Assembly: GCF_009765705.1 (NCBI RefSeq)
Contig: NZ_LMUX01000020.1
Span: 268,291-332,290 of the forward strand
Direction of reading: 5' to 3'
Length of the DNA: 64,000 nucleotides
DNA from: Burkholderia sp. L27(2015)
GTDB taxonomy: Bacteria; Pseudomonadota; Gammaproteobacteria; Burkholderiales; Burkholderiaceae
Positions within the stretch are counted from its first letter, which is position 1. Every line of letters starts with the position of its first letter. Below the pieces are notes generated by a model. It searched no databases. It was given only the letters and a program-made list of their open reading frames with translations, and was not told the DNA's origin. Shown here in pieces: positions 53,353 to 62,013 of this stretch. The position numbers and the translations under genes are program-made.

Positions 53353-53370
53353 TGTAGGAATTGGCCTACA
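53353..53370. promoter_or_regulatory. Inverted repeat TGTAGG-N6-CCTACA, candidate NarL/FixJ-type operator
   Basis: TGTAGG (53353-53358) and CCTACA (53365-53370) form a perfect 6-bp inverted repeat, 76 bp upstream of the receiver-FNR operon. Symmetric TGTAGG/CCTACA sites are typical of LuxR-type response regulators, and a regulator of that class is encoded just upstream. Confidence 0.55.
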
Positions 53371-53457
53371 CGGAGGGGCCGCGGGGTTTATCGTGCGGCT
53401 AATCGCGTGGTTTATTGCGCGGTTTATGAATCAAGCAGCGTATAGATCGGGCAACGC

Positions 53458-53475
53458 ATAGGCCAAGTGGCCTAT
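53458..53475. repeat. Inverted repeat at the response regulator stop
   Basis: ATAGGCCA (53458-53465) and TGGCCTAT (53468-53475) are a perfect 8-bp inverted repeat with a 2-bp spacer, overlapping the stop codon. A related sequence, TTGGCCATACGGCCTAT, lies upstream of the kinase at 56472-56488. No T run follows, so it is not a clear terminator. Confidence 0.45.
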
Positions 53476-54119
53476 AGATCGGGCTCGTCTTCGAATAGGT
53501 GATGCTTGATCGCGTATCGGATCAGCGCAGCCTCGGTGGAAATCTGCAGTTTTTCCATGACGCGGGTTTTGTAGGTGCTGACTGTTTTGCTGCTCACGCA
53601 GAGTTGATTGGCGATTTCGGAGATGCTGACGCCGGCGACGAGGCGTTTGAATACGTCGAATTCACGATCCGACAGTTGTTGATGGGGCAGTGCGGTTTGC
53701 GGTGCGTTCAGATTCAGGGCGAATTTCTCGGCCATCGTCAAACTGACATAGACTCCGCCCACCGCTAATTTGGTGACGGCCGCGACCAACTCGGCAGCCG
53801 CGCTTTCTTTGGTCAGATAGCCTGAGGCCCCCGATTTAAAAGCCCGCACCGCATATTGCTCTTCGGCATGCATGGTCAGCACCAGGATGCGCAAAGTCGG
53901 CTTTTCGTCCTTGATCTGCTTGATCATATCGAGTCCGCTGCGCCCGGGCATCGACAAATCCAGCAAAATCACTTCGGCCTCATGCGTGCGCACCAGCGCT
54001 AGCGCACCGGCGCTGTCTGCGGCTTCGCCCGTCACTTCGAAGCCATGTGCGCTTTCGAGAATGTGTCGCAAGCCATCGCGAACCAGAGTATGGTCATCGG
54101 CGATCAAGACACGGATCAT
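53472..54119 (-). CDS. NarL/FixJ-family response regulator
   Basis: A 215-residue regulator with an N-terminal receiver (MIRVLIADDHTLVRDGLR, Asp54 in VILLDLSMPG, Lys in YLTKESAA) and a C-terminal LuxR HTH (LSDREFDVFKRLVAGVSISEIANQLCVSSKTVSTYKTRVMEKLQI). It overlaps the histidine kinase gene by ATGA and is the kinase's cognate partner. A likely target is the receiver-FNR operon just downstream, through the site at 53353-53370. Confidence 0.95.
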   Translation of the reverse strand: MIRVLIADDHTLVRDGLRHILESAHGFEVTGEAADSAGALALVRTHEAEVILLDLSMPGRSGLDMIKQIKDEKPTLRILVLTMHAEEQYAVRAFKSGASGYLTKESAAAELVAAVTKLAVGGVYVSLTMAEKFALNLNAPQTALPHQQLSDREFDVFKRLVAGVSISEIANQLCVSSKTVSTYKTRVMEKLQISTEAALIRYAIKHHLFEDEPDL

Positions 54120-56335
54120 GCGTTAGTCCTTGCGGTCTGGAATGCAGCTTCTGGTAAGGTCACACGTAGCGTCAAACCCTTGCCAGGCAGACTGGTCAAT
54201 TCGACCTGGCCACCGAGTAAATGCACCCGCTCACGGATTCCGAGCAAGCCGAACGACTTGCCGGCTTGGGCCGCGCTCAGGTCGGTGCCTCGACCGTTGT
54301 CGGTGATCTGCACGACACAGTCCATGGCATTGCGTTTGAGCGACAGAGTGACTTTACTCGCTTGGGCGTGCCGCGCAATGTTGGTGAACCCTTCCTGGAC
54401 GATACGAAAGATGGCCGTGGCGCTGGCGCTGTCGAATTCGAACTCGTCGATATTCATTTCGAGCTGCACCGTAATACCGTATCGGGCTTCGAAATCGTTG
54501 ACCAGCCACTCGATGGCCGGGGCCAAGCCAAGATCGTCGAGCATGACCGGGCGCAGGTCGGCGGCAATGCGCCGCACCGACGCAACCGTCGAATTGAGTA
54601 GCGCGTGCATATTACGGGTCTGCGAAAGTAGGGTGACCGGGTCTGGCGTTGCCGGGTTTGGCGTTGCCGTCTGCTTTGCGTCCCCGCTGGAGGCCTGTTC
54701 CTGCGGTTTCGGCAGTTTCCTGAGATCGGATTCGAGAATCGACAAGTCCATTTTCAATGCGGTCAGTTGCTGCCCCAAGTCGTCATGCAATTCGCGAGCG
54801 ATGCGTGTTTTTTCCTGTTCGCGCACATTCTGGATATTGCCCGAGAGCTGTCGCAGCTCGTTGCGCGATGCTTCGAGTGCGGCTTCGGCGCGCAGCCGCT
54901 CGGTGATGTCACGCAGCATCACCGTAAAAAGCTTGCGGCCCGCCTCATGGATTTGTGAAATCGACGCTTCAATGGGGAATTCCTCGCCGTCCGCGCGCAA
55001 GCCCGACAGCGAGCGCTGTCCACCCATCACGCGCTCCGAAACGCTGGTGACGCCAAAACGCGTCACATGCCCGGCATGGGCCTGACGGTAACGCTCGGGG
55101 ATGAACCGATGCAGCGGCGAGCCGATCGCCTCGGCCGCCGGACAGCGGAACACGTGTTCGGCCATGGGGTTGAAAATAACGATGTTCTGATCTTCGTCTA
55201 TCGTAATGATGGCCTCGACTGCCGCGCGCACGATCGCCTGCATGCGGGCTTCGTTTTGGCTCACCCTCAGTTGCGCATTCTGCCTGGCGCGATCCAATTG
55301 GTGGCGTTTGTTCCCGCTCACACGCATCGCCACGAATGCGACAAAGCTGATGATCAAGCCGAGCGTCAAGGCGGTCTGCGATACCCGGCGCGGCACACTG
55401 CTTTGTCTGCCGTCGTACTGGAGAACCAGCGCGTTGTTGCCGACGGCGACGGTGTCGGTTTCGAAAGGCCCGTCGTCCCCCGAGGCTTGCACGGCAGACT
55501 GCTGGCTGTACACCAGCGTCTGATGCGAGGCGGTATCGAGATACGCCGCCACTTGCACGTCCTGCAGATTTTGCGTGGTCAGCGCTTCAAGGGTGCGGCG
55601 TGCGTCGATCCACGCGAAGACGTAGCCGATGAGCGCAGTTCGGCGTGCAGCCGTGGAGTCGGGTCGCGGACCGCTACGGTACACGGGAAATATGGCGTCC
55701 ACGCCTGCCGCTCCGGGCACAGGGTTGGCCGCCAGAGCGATGGCGCCGGTGTCGCGGGCCAGCTCGAGTGCAGCCCTGCGCGCCGGGTTGGCCGCCTGGT
55801 CGTAACCGAGCAGGATGCGATTGACGCTATTCAGCGGATCGATGTAGCGAGTTATCACGGCCGAACCCACGGCCGAGCCGGCGGCGGCCGGCGGCATGCT
55901 GGACGCCAGTCGCGCGGCGCTGGCGGGAACCGAAGCCTGTGCCAGCGGCTCGGCAAATCCGAGCGCGTTGATGCCGGGCAGCGTGCGTGCGCCATCCAGA
56001 CGCGCGGCGTAGTCGTGCCACAGCGGCTGCGAGAGCGCGTCCATGCCCAGCGGCCCGTTTTGAGCTGCGGCGACCATGCTGGCCGTGCTGCGCAACACCA
56101 ACTCGTAAGCGCTGAACTCGCGCTTCACCGCCGCGGTAACCGTCTCGCAGCGCCGTTCGAAATCTCGCGCGACCTCTTCGCTCTCCTGATGGCGTAACGT
56201 AGCCCATACGGTTAGCGTGATCAGCAAACAAGCCAGCAACATGACCCACGCGCCGCGCCGCTCTATCGAGGAGGGGCGCGTTCGCAGGGTGTCGCTCGGT
56301 TGCCCGCTGCGGGGCATTTCTAAATTAGCCGCCAT
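54116..56335 (-). CDS. CHASE-PAS sensor histidine kinase
   Basis: A 739-residue membrane kinase. Transmembrane segments near residues 28-46 and about 300-335 flank a periplasmic CHASE-type sensor. A PAS domain follows (AIITIDEDQNIVIFNPMAEHVFRCPAAEAIGS, then EFPIEASISQIHEAGRKLFTVMLRDITER). HisKA_3 carries the phosphorylated His in ARELHDDLGQQLTALK, and the ATPase domain has VQITDNGRGTDL and GLLGIRERVHLLGG. It is transcribed with the NarL-type regulator (ATGA overlap). The ligand is unknown. Confidence 0.94.
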   Translation of the reverse strand: MAANLEMPRSGQPSDTLRTRPSSIERRGAWVMLLACLLITLTVWATLRHQESEEVARDFERRCETVTAAVKREFSAYELVLRSTASMVAAAQNGPLGMDALSQPLWHDYAARLDGARTLPGINALGFAEPLAQASVPASAARLASSMPPAAAGSAVGSAVITRYIDPLNSVNRILLGYDQAANPARRAALELARDTGAIALAANPVPGAAGVDAIFPVYRSGPRPDSTAARRTALIGYVFAWIDARRTLEALTTQNLQDVQVAAYLDTASHQTLVYSQQSAVQASGDDGPFETDTVAVGNNALVLQYDGRQSSVPRRVSQTALTLGLIISFVAFVAMRVSGNKRHQLDRARQNAQLRVSQNEARMQAIVRAAVEAIITIDEDQNIVIFNPMAEHVFRCPAAEAIGSPLHRFIPERYRQAHAGHVTRFGVTSVSERVMGGQRSLSGLRADGEEFPIEASISQIHEAGRKLFTVMLRDITERLRAEAALEASRNELRQLSGNIQNVREQEKTRIARELHDDLGQQLTALKMDLSILESDLRKLPKPQEQASSGDAKQTATPNPATPDPVTLLSQTRNMHALLNSTVASVRRIAADLRPVMLDDLGLAPAIEWLVNDFEARYGITVQLEMNIDEFEFDSASATAIFRIVQEGFTNIARHAQASKVTLSLKRNAMDCVVQITDNGRGTDLSAAQAGKSFGLLGIRERVHLLGGQVELTSLPGKGLTLRVTLPEAAFQTARTNA

Positions 56336-56632
56336 GGACGATGGTCAATACAAAACAAAGCGCGGGGAGGCCGTCGCGAATCAAAACGGGCCGGCGAATT
56401 TTCTCGATACTACGGCAGCAGACGCGTGTGTGATGGGGATTATTACAGGATTTTTGCCCATTTCGTTGCGCTTGGCCATACGGCCTATTCCCATAACCCA
56501 TACGCTCTGGCGCAAGGCCTCACTGTTCACTCATGCCGCAGAACGCGGCTGAATGGCCAAAGGTTCACAACGCGGCTGCCTTTTCGCCTGCTGCAATGGT
56601 AAATTTCGCTGATGGAGAAAATGGGAGTTGCA
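56336..56632. other. Divergent gap between kinase and KirBac genes
   Basis: About 297 bp hold no gene. The only notable element is TTGGCCATACGGCCTAT (56472-56488), similar to the inverted repeat at 53458-53475. Promoters for both genes must lie here. Confidence 0.5.
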
Positions 56633-57577
56633 ATGGAACGCGTTGAAGCCACGGCTCGAAGGCCCAGCCTGTCCGGAAGGGGGCGGCACGTGCAGGTCGG
56701 TAGCCAGAAATTTATCACGGTGGGCTTGCCGGATCATATCTGGCAGGACTTGTACCATCAATTTATGACGATCCGCTGGCCGACTTTTTTTGCGGTGATC
56801 GCAGGCGTGTTCTTTGCAGGTAACAGCGGATTCGCGCTTTTGTACATGCTCGGTAACCACCCGATCGCCAACCAGGCGCCTGAAGGTTTTCTCGGTGCAT
56901 TCTTCTTCAGCGTCGAAACGCTCGCGACCGTGGGCTACGGCGATATGCACCCGCAAACCCTTTATGGGCATGTGATTGCGACCATCGAGATTTTCAGCGG
57001 ATTGTCCGGGCTGGCCGTATTTACCGGGTTGATCTTTACCCGCTTTTCGCGCCCCCACGCCAAGATCCTGTTTGCGCAGCACCCAATCATCCGTCCCTTG
57101 GACGGCATCCCGACCTTGATGATACGCGCGGCCAATGCGCGTCAGAATGTCATCACGGAAGCGTCCGCACGGTTACGACTCATGCGGCTGCACGTTACTA
57201 CCGAGGGTTATGAAAACCGCAGGCTATACGATCTGGTTCTCACCCGCGAGCAACATCCGATTTTTTCGCTCGGCTGGAATTTGACCCATGTGATCGATGC
57301 GTCGAGCCCGCTATACAACGAAACGGCTGAGACCATGGCGGAGAGCGGGACGACCTTGATTTTGTCGCTAGCCGGTGTGGACGAAACGACCTCTCAAACG
57401 ATGCGCAGTCGGCAGATCTATAGTTCCGAAGTGATCCGCTGGAATCACCGCTATCCCGATCTCATCGAGCAGGACGAGCAAGGTATGAACTACGTCGATT
57501 ACACCAAATTCCACGATACCGAGCCGTTGTCGGCGGACGATTTGCAGGGGAACGTTGTGTCGGCGGATATTGTGTAG
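56633..57577 (+). CDS. KirBac1.1-type inwardly rectifying potassium channel
   Basis: The ATG at 56633 has GGGAG 5 nt upstream and is preferred over in-frame ATGs at 56612 and 56621. The product is 314 residues. Two transmembrane helices flank the pore with selectivity filter TVGYGD at 99-104 (FFSVETLATVGYGDMHPQT). The cytoplasmic IRK domain reads RAANARQNVITEASARLRLMRL, then HPIFSLGWNLTHVIDASSPLY, then IRWNHRYPDLIEQDEQGMNYVDYTKFHDTEP. This closely follows KirBac1.1 of Burkholderia pseudomallei. It should be gated by PIP2-like lipids and pH. Confidence 0.96.
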   Translation: MERVEATARRPSLSGRGRHVQVGSQKFITVGLPDHIWQDLYHQFMTIRWPTFFAVIAGVFFAGNSGFALLYMLGNHPIANQAPEGFLGAFFFSVETLATVGYGDMHPQTLYGHVIATIEIFSGLSGLAVFTGLIFTRFSRPHAKILFAQHPIIRPLDGIPTLMIRAANARQNVITEASARLRLMRLHVTTEGYENRRLYDLVLTREQHPIFSLGWNLTHVIDASSPLYNETAETMAESGTTLILSLAGVDETTSQTMRSRQIYSSEVIRWNHRYPDLIEQDEQGMNYVDYTKFHDTEPLSADDLQGNVVSADIV

Positions 57578-57607
57578 GCCTATGCGTTGGAGAAAACCGG
57601 TCTCAGC

Positions 57608-57919
57608 CTAGTGTTGCTCGAAACGCTCGAAGCGGCGGTCGATGAATTGCCGCTCGCTCGCCAATTCCAGCACTTTGGCGCCAGGCGGACCCTGACGCAT
57701 CCATTCGAGCATACGGTCGACCTGGTCGGGCGGCCCTTGAACCATGGCTTCGACCGAACCGTCATCGAGATTGCGCACCCAGCCGCGCACGCCAATCATG
57801 TGTGCATGGCGCACCGCCGACCAGCGGTAGCCGACGCCCTGCACGCGGCCAGTGACGCGGACATGGTAAGTTTCGATGAAGGGGTCGTGGGTACGAGGCA
57901 TGATAGGCGTGATGTTCAA
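57608..57919 (-). CDS. acyP: Acylphosphatase
   Basis: A 103-residue acylphosphatase: YHVRVTGRVQGVGYRWSAVRHAHMIGVRGWVRNLDDGSVEAMVQG, with the conserved catalytic Arg in GRVQGVGYR and Asn in VRNLDDG. It hydrolyses acyl phosphates in the cytoplasm. The ATG at 57919 or 57901 is the start; the latter gives a more typical length of 97. Confidence 0.95.
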   Translation of the reverse strand: MNITPIMPRTHDPFIETYHVRVTGRVQGVGYRWSAVRHAHMIGVRGWVRNLDDGSVEAMVQGPPDQVDRMLEWMRQGPPGAKVLELASERQFIDRRFERFEQH

Positions 57920-57999
57920 GAGCGGCCTATTTTAGCGATTTTTAGACGAGCCCGTACTATCTGCCTGCGCGATAGGCCTTACACCGTCGTCCTCGCTCG

Positions 58000-59253
58000 C
58001 TATACCGGAAATTGCCCCAAGGCCTGCTCAAGGTCGCTCTGCAGATCGGCGATATCCTCGATGCCCACCGACAAACGAATCAGATCGTCAGCAATACCCA
58101 TTGCCTGCCGTTTTTCGCTGCCCATTTCCCAGAAGATCGTGTGAGCGACCGGGATCGCAAGCGTGCGCGTGTCCGACAGATGGCTGGACAGCGGAATCAA
58201 GCGTAAGGCATCGAGAAAGTCGAAGCAAGGTGCACAGGGACGCAACTCGAAACTCATGAGCGCGCCGAATCCACCATCGAACAGCGCCGCCGCGCGCGCG
58301 TGCTGCGCATGGCTGGGCAGGCCGGGATAGTGCACGCGTGCCACCTGAGGCTGCGCCTCCAACCACTGCGCCAGCCGCAGCGCGTTATCGCAGGCGCGTT
58401 CCACACGCAGGGCGAGGGTTTCAGCGCCGATCGCGATACGGTGAGCATCCTCCGCGCGCAGCGTGGCGCCGAAATCGCGCAGGCCTTTCTTGCGGATCTG
58501 CAACATACCCCAGCCGGCGGGGTCGCCCTTGCGGTACACGGGCGCGATGTTTTCGAACGAGGTCCAGTCGAACAGGCCCGTGTCGCAGATGGCTCCGCCC
58601 ATGGCATTGCCGTGTCCGCCTATGCCTTTGGTGAGCGAGTGCACGATCAGGCTCGCTTGCACGTCGCGTGCGCGAAGCAGTACCGGCGTGGTGAGCGTGC
58701 TGTCGACGACATATAGTAAGTTGCGTTGTGCGCACAAGGCGCCGATGCCCGCCAGATCGGCCACCTGCGTGCGCGGATTGGCGATTGTCTCGACGAAGAC
58801 CATGCGTGTCGTCGGGCGCAGCGCGGCCTCGACCGCCCGGGTGTCCGTGGCATCGACAAAGCTGACTTCGACGCCCATGCCTTGCAGTGTCTGAAAAAGA
58901 CTATTGGTATTACCGAAAAGATACTGGCTGCTGACAAGATGGTCGCCCGCGCGCAGCAACGCGACCAGCAGCGCCGCAATGGCCGCCATGCCGGTCGAAA
59001 AGCAGGCCGTGGCGCGCGCATCTTCCAACAGCGACAATTTCGCCTCGAGCGCTGCGCCGGTCGGGTTGCCCTGACGTGCATAAATGAAACCGGATTTGTC
59101 GCCTTGAAACACCGACACAAGGTCGCGCGCCGACGGATACGCGAATGCCGCCGCGACGTGTAGGGGTTTATGGACCGCGCCATGCTCGGTGGTGGCCAAG
59201 CGGTCAGCGTGGAGCAGGCGGGTAATCGGTGTATAGGGTGGCGTGTTGGACAT
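58000..59253 (-). CDS. Transsulfuration PLP enzyme (cystathionine gamma-synthase/O-acylhomoserine sulfhydrylase type)
   Basis: A 417-residue Cys/Met-metabolism enzyme. Early family motif is GFIYARQGNPTGAALEAKLSLLE. The PLP site is LIVHSLTKGIGGHGNAMGG with the Schiff-base Lys. The acid contact is VVDSTLTTPVLLR. The end GMGSEKRQAMGIADDLIRLSVGIEDIADLQSDLEQAL is conserved. The sequence is not close enough to choose among gamma-synthase, sulfhydrylase and gamma-lyase. It is separate from the metC gene at 12.7 kb, so the window encodes two enzymes of this family. Confidence 0.85.
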   Translation of the reverse strand: MSNTPPYTPITRLLHADRLATTEHGAVHKPLHVAAAFAYPSARDLVSVFQGDKSGFIYARQGNPTGAALEAKLSLLEDARATACFSTGMAAIAALLVALLRAGDHLVSSQYLFGNTNSLFQTLQGMGVEVSFVDATDTRAVEAALRPTTRMVFVETIANPRTQVADLAGIGALCAQRNLLYVVDSTLTTPVLLRARDVQASLIVHSLTKGIGGHGNAMGGAICDTGLFDWTSFENIAPVYRKGDPAGWGMLQIRKKGLRDFGATLRAEDAHRIAIGAETLALRVERACDNALRLAQWLEAQPQVARVHYPGLPSHAQHARAAALFDGGFGALMSFELRPCAPCFDFLDALRLIPLSSHLSDTRTLAIPVAHTIFWEMGSEKRQAMGIADDLIRLSVGIEDIADLQSDLEQALGQFPV

Positions 59254-59681
59254 GTCGTTTCCAGATGAGGACGCGGTGCGGGGATGCTTTGTGCGCCCGC
59301 ATGATTTTAGGTATGCGGCAGGGTTCGAGATCGAGAATTATGCATCAATTCGACAATTACAAAATCTGCAATAAACGTCGCTAGCATCGCGTCGTGCCAT
59401 ATTTCCCACTCGAGCGCACGCGCGCGGAAGGCGTTAAGCTGCCCATGGGAGATGCCCTCGCCAGACTCGACGAAAGGCGCATGGTAAAGGGGCGCATCAT
59501 TCACCGGCGGGCATGAACGGCTGATTGAATGCATATACTCTTAATCGGCACTATACTGGCTCGTCGGCGTCGGTCGTGCGTTCTGCGGCGTGTTCTGCGG
59601 CGCCTTGTGCCGCGCGCTCGGCGCATCAAACGCGGACCTGATTGGCGATTCAATCCATGCAACGAGGTATGACAACGAGGT
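59254..59681. other. Intergenic region before the third thiolase
   Basis: The 428 bp include a minus-strand frame 59307-59534 (listed), a TATACT hexamer near 59550-59560, and two short tandem repeats near 59580-59600 and 59660-59686. The thiolase promoter probably lies in the second half. Confidence 0.5.
59307..59534 (-). CDS. Small hypothetical ORF (doubtful)
   Basis: A 75-codon frame with codon use like its neighbours in the middle (about 59380-59510), reading for example GQLNAFRARALEWEIWHDAML. It ends in a poorly biased stretch. It has only a weak GAG three nt before the ATG and no family I know. It may be a gene remnant or a chance frame. Confidence 0.3.
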   Translation of the reverse strand: MHSISRSCPPVNDAPLYHAPFVESGEGISHGQLNAFRARALEWEIWHDAMLATFIADFVIVELMHNSRSRTLPHT

Positions 59682-59685
59682 GTGA
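59660..59685 (+). repeat. 13-bp tandem duplication at the thiolase ribosome site
   Basis: CAACGAGGTATGA (59660-59672) and CAACGAGGTGTGA (59673-59685) lie immediately upstream of the thiolase ATG and duplicate the GAGG ribosome-binding sequence. Confidence 0.85.
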
Positions 59686-60872
59686 CAATGAACCAACGTG
59701 AAATCTTGCTGTGCGCGCCTGTGCGTACCGCTATCGGGGCGTACAACGGTGCGCTGAAAGACACGCCTGCGACGGATCTCGGCGCAGCCGTGATCCGCGA
59801 GACGCTCAAGCGTGCCGGTTTGAAACCGGAGCAAATCGGCTCGGTGATCATGGGCAACGTGATCCAGGCGGGCAATCGAATGAATCCCGCGCGACAATCC
59901 GCGATTCACGGTGGCGTGCCCGTGTCGGTGCCGGCGCTGACAGTGAACCGCGTCTGCGGATCGGGTGCTCAGGCCATCATCTCGGCCGCGCAGGAAGTTG
60001 CGCTCGGCTTGGTCGATGCGGCCGTCGCAGGCGGCATGGAAAACATGGATCGTGCTCCCTATCTGCTGCCTGGTGGCCGTTGGGGCTATCGGATGGGCAA
60101 CGCCGAAATTCACGACAGCATGTTGCGCGATGGTTTGAACGACGCGTTTTCCGGCGAGCATTCGGGCTGGCATACCGAAGATGTGGTCACCAAGGCCGAA
60201 CTCACGCGAGAAGATCAGGACCGTTGGGCCGCTCGTTCGCAGCAACGGTTTGCGGCGGCGCAGGCCAAGGGTAATTTTGCCGACGAGATCGTAGCGCTCG
60301 AGTTGAAGGCTCGTAAAGGCACGACACGCTTCGAAGTCGATGAGGCCCCGCGCCCCGACACCACCTTTGAAACGTTGGCTAAACTGCGGCCCGCATTCCG
60401 TGATACCGGCACGATTACCGCCGGCAATGCCCCCGGACTGAACAGTGGGGCCTCGGCGATGATCGTTACCGATCGCGCTTTTGCCGACGCCAATGAATTG
60501 ACGCCGTTCGCACGCCTGGTGGCCTTCGGCATTGCCGCAGTCGAGCCGGGCATGTTCGGCCTCGGACCTGTCCCGGCTGTCACGCAGGCGTTGGCCCGCG
60601 CCGGTTGGGAGCGCGGCGATGTGCAGCGCATCGAAATCAACGAAGCGTTCGCCGCGGTACCGCTTGCCGTGTTGAGGCAACTGCCCTTTCCCGAGGACAT
60701 CGTCAATGTCGAAGGAGGCGCCATTGCGCATGGTCACGCGATTGGTGCCACCGGTGCGGTGCTCGCTACGCGGTTGATGCATTCGATGCGTCGCGACGGT
60801 CTCAAACGCGGTATCGTGACCCTGTGCATAGGCGGCGGGCAGGGCATCGCACTGGCGCTGGAGGCGCTTTAA
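59682..60872 (+). CDS. Acetyl-CoA acyltransferase (third thiolase)
   Basis: A 396-residue thiolase with nucleophile Cys92 (NRVCGSGAQAII), NEAFAAVPLAV, His in GGAIAHGHAIGATGAVL and CIGGGQGIALALEAL. The usual GHPIG is GHAIG here. The NAD(P)H-dependent oxidoreductase and DUF1330 genes follow in the same direction, and the scoB fragment at the right end is also CoA metabolism. It may serve fatty-acid or aromatic catabolism rather than PHB synthesis. Confidence 0.9.
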   Translation: MTMNQREILLCAPVRTAIGAYNGALKDTPATDLGAAVIRETLKRAGLKPEQIGSVIMGNVIQAGNRMNPARQSAIHGGVPVSVPALTVNRVCGSGAQAIISAAQEVALGLVDAAVAGGMENMDRAPYLLPGGRWGYRMGNAEIHDSMLRDGLNDAFSGEHSGWHTEDVVTKAELTREDQDRWAARSQQRFAAAQAKGNFADEIVALELKARKGTTRFEVDEAPRPDTTFETLAKLRPAFRDTGTITAGNAPGLNSGASAMIVTDRAFADANELTPFARLVAFGIAAVEPGMFGLGPVPAVTQALARAGWERGDVQRIEINEAFAAVPLAVLRQLPFPEDIVNVEGGAIAHGHAIGATGAVLATRLMHSMRRDGLKRGIVTLCIGGGQGIALALEAL

Positions 60873-60959
60873 GCCGCCACGGCTACATAAAGAAGCGCCA
60901 AGAAGAATTGCCACAGGTCGCGCTGACCCGTGGAAAGACACAGCCAAGAAGGAGACACC

Positions 60960-61991
60960 ATGGAAGCTCAACACGCACGCCAATTCGTACTTGCCGCACG
61001 TCCCAAGGGCCGGCCCACGCCCGCCGATTTCCGCTTGGAAGAAACCGAACTGGGCCGCCCGGAGGCTGGCCAGGTATTGGTCAAAGTGCACTATTTCTCG
61101 CTCGATCCGTATATGCGCGGACGCATGGATGACAGAAAATCGTACGCCAAACCGATCGAACTGGGCGCCGTCATGATGGGCGAGGGCGTGGCTTCGGTCC
61201 TGGTGTCGAACCACCCAGACTGGTCTGTCGGCGACATCGTGCTGGGTCAAACGGGTTGGCGCACTCACGCCGTAGTGAATGGCGCGGACCTGCGCAAGCT
61301 TGATCCCGATTTCGCGCCAGTCACCACTGCACTCGGTGTGCTCGGCATGCCAGGGTTCACAGCGTATACGGGCTTGTTGACCATAGGCAAACCGAAGCCA
61401 GGCGAGACCGTTGTGGTCGCCGCGGCGAGCGGACCGGTCGGCTCACTCGTCGGTCAGATCGCGCGCATCGTCGGGGCTCGGGCAGTGGGTATTGCCGGTG
61501 GCGCGCAGAAGTGCGCCTATCTGATCGATGAACTCGGTTTTGACGTTGCCATCGACCACCGTGCGCCGGATTTTGCCGCGCAGTTGGGGCAGGCATGCCC
61601 GAGCGGCATAGATGTGTATTTCGAAAATGTAGGCGGCCCGATCTGGGACGCTGTGTTGCCGCTGCTCAATACCTATGCACGCGTGCCGGTCTGCGGGCTG
61701 ATCGCGCAATATAATCAGGGCCCTGATGCAGTTGGGGCTCGATTCGCCACCACCATGCGCGAGGTGTTGTCACGTAGCCTGACGCTGCGTGGTTTTATCA
61801 ACTATGAATTTGCGGTGCAACGTCCGGAATTCTTGCGCGACGTCGGGGGATGGATTGCAGACGGTCGAGTCAAATATCGCGAGGATATCGTCGACGGACT
61901 GGAAAGTGCGCCGGCAGCCTTCATCGGTATGCTTGAAGGGAAAAATTTCGGTAAGGTATCGGTACGTGTCGACACGTCGTTGGATCAATAA
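60960..61991 (+). CDS. Zinc-independent MDR-family NADP-dependent oxidoreductase (CurA-like)
   Basis: The ATG at 60960 has AAGGAGAC upstream and gives 343 residues. The nucleotide-binding part is GETVVVAAASGPVGSLVGQIARIVGARAVGIAGGAQKCAYL, and the sequence NVGGPIWDAVLPLLNTYARVPVCGLIAQYN is typical of the leukotriene B4 12-hydroxydehydrogenase/YncB/CurA branch. The early motif VKVHYFSLDPYMRGRM is also typical. It should reduce an alpha,beta-unsaturated ketone. It follows the thiolase by 87 bp. Confidence 0.9.
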   Translation: MEAQHARQFVLAARPKGRPTPADFRLEETELGRPEAGQVLVKVHYFSLDPYMRGRMDDRKSYAKPIELGAVMMGEGVASVLVSNHPDWSVGDIVLGQTGWRTHAVVNGADLRKLDPDFAPVTTALGVLGMPGFTAYTGLLTIGKPKPGETVVVAAASGPVGSLVGQIARIVGARAVGIAGGAQKCAYLIDELGFDVAIDHRAPDFAAQLGQACPSGIDVYFENVGGPIWDAVLPLLNTYARVPVCGLIAQYNQGPDAVGARFATTMREVLSRSLTLRGFINYEFAVQRPEFLRDVGGWIADGRVKYREDIVDGLESAPAAFIGMLEGKNFGKVSVRVDTSLDQ

Positions 61992-62013
61992 TCATTCATT
62001 CACGGAGAACGGT

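Noticed and set aside
59541..61268. Long open frame on the minus strand opposite the thiolase and oxidoreductase genes
   Set aside because: It mirrors the strong codon-position GC bias of the plus-strand genes and has no signatures of its own. The same applies to antisense frames at 8515-9867, 43890-45329, 49469-50866, 5219-5995 and 6194-7225.
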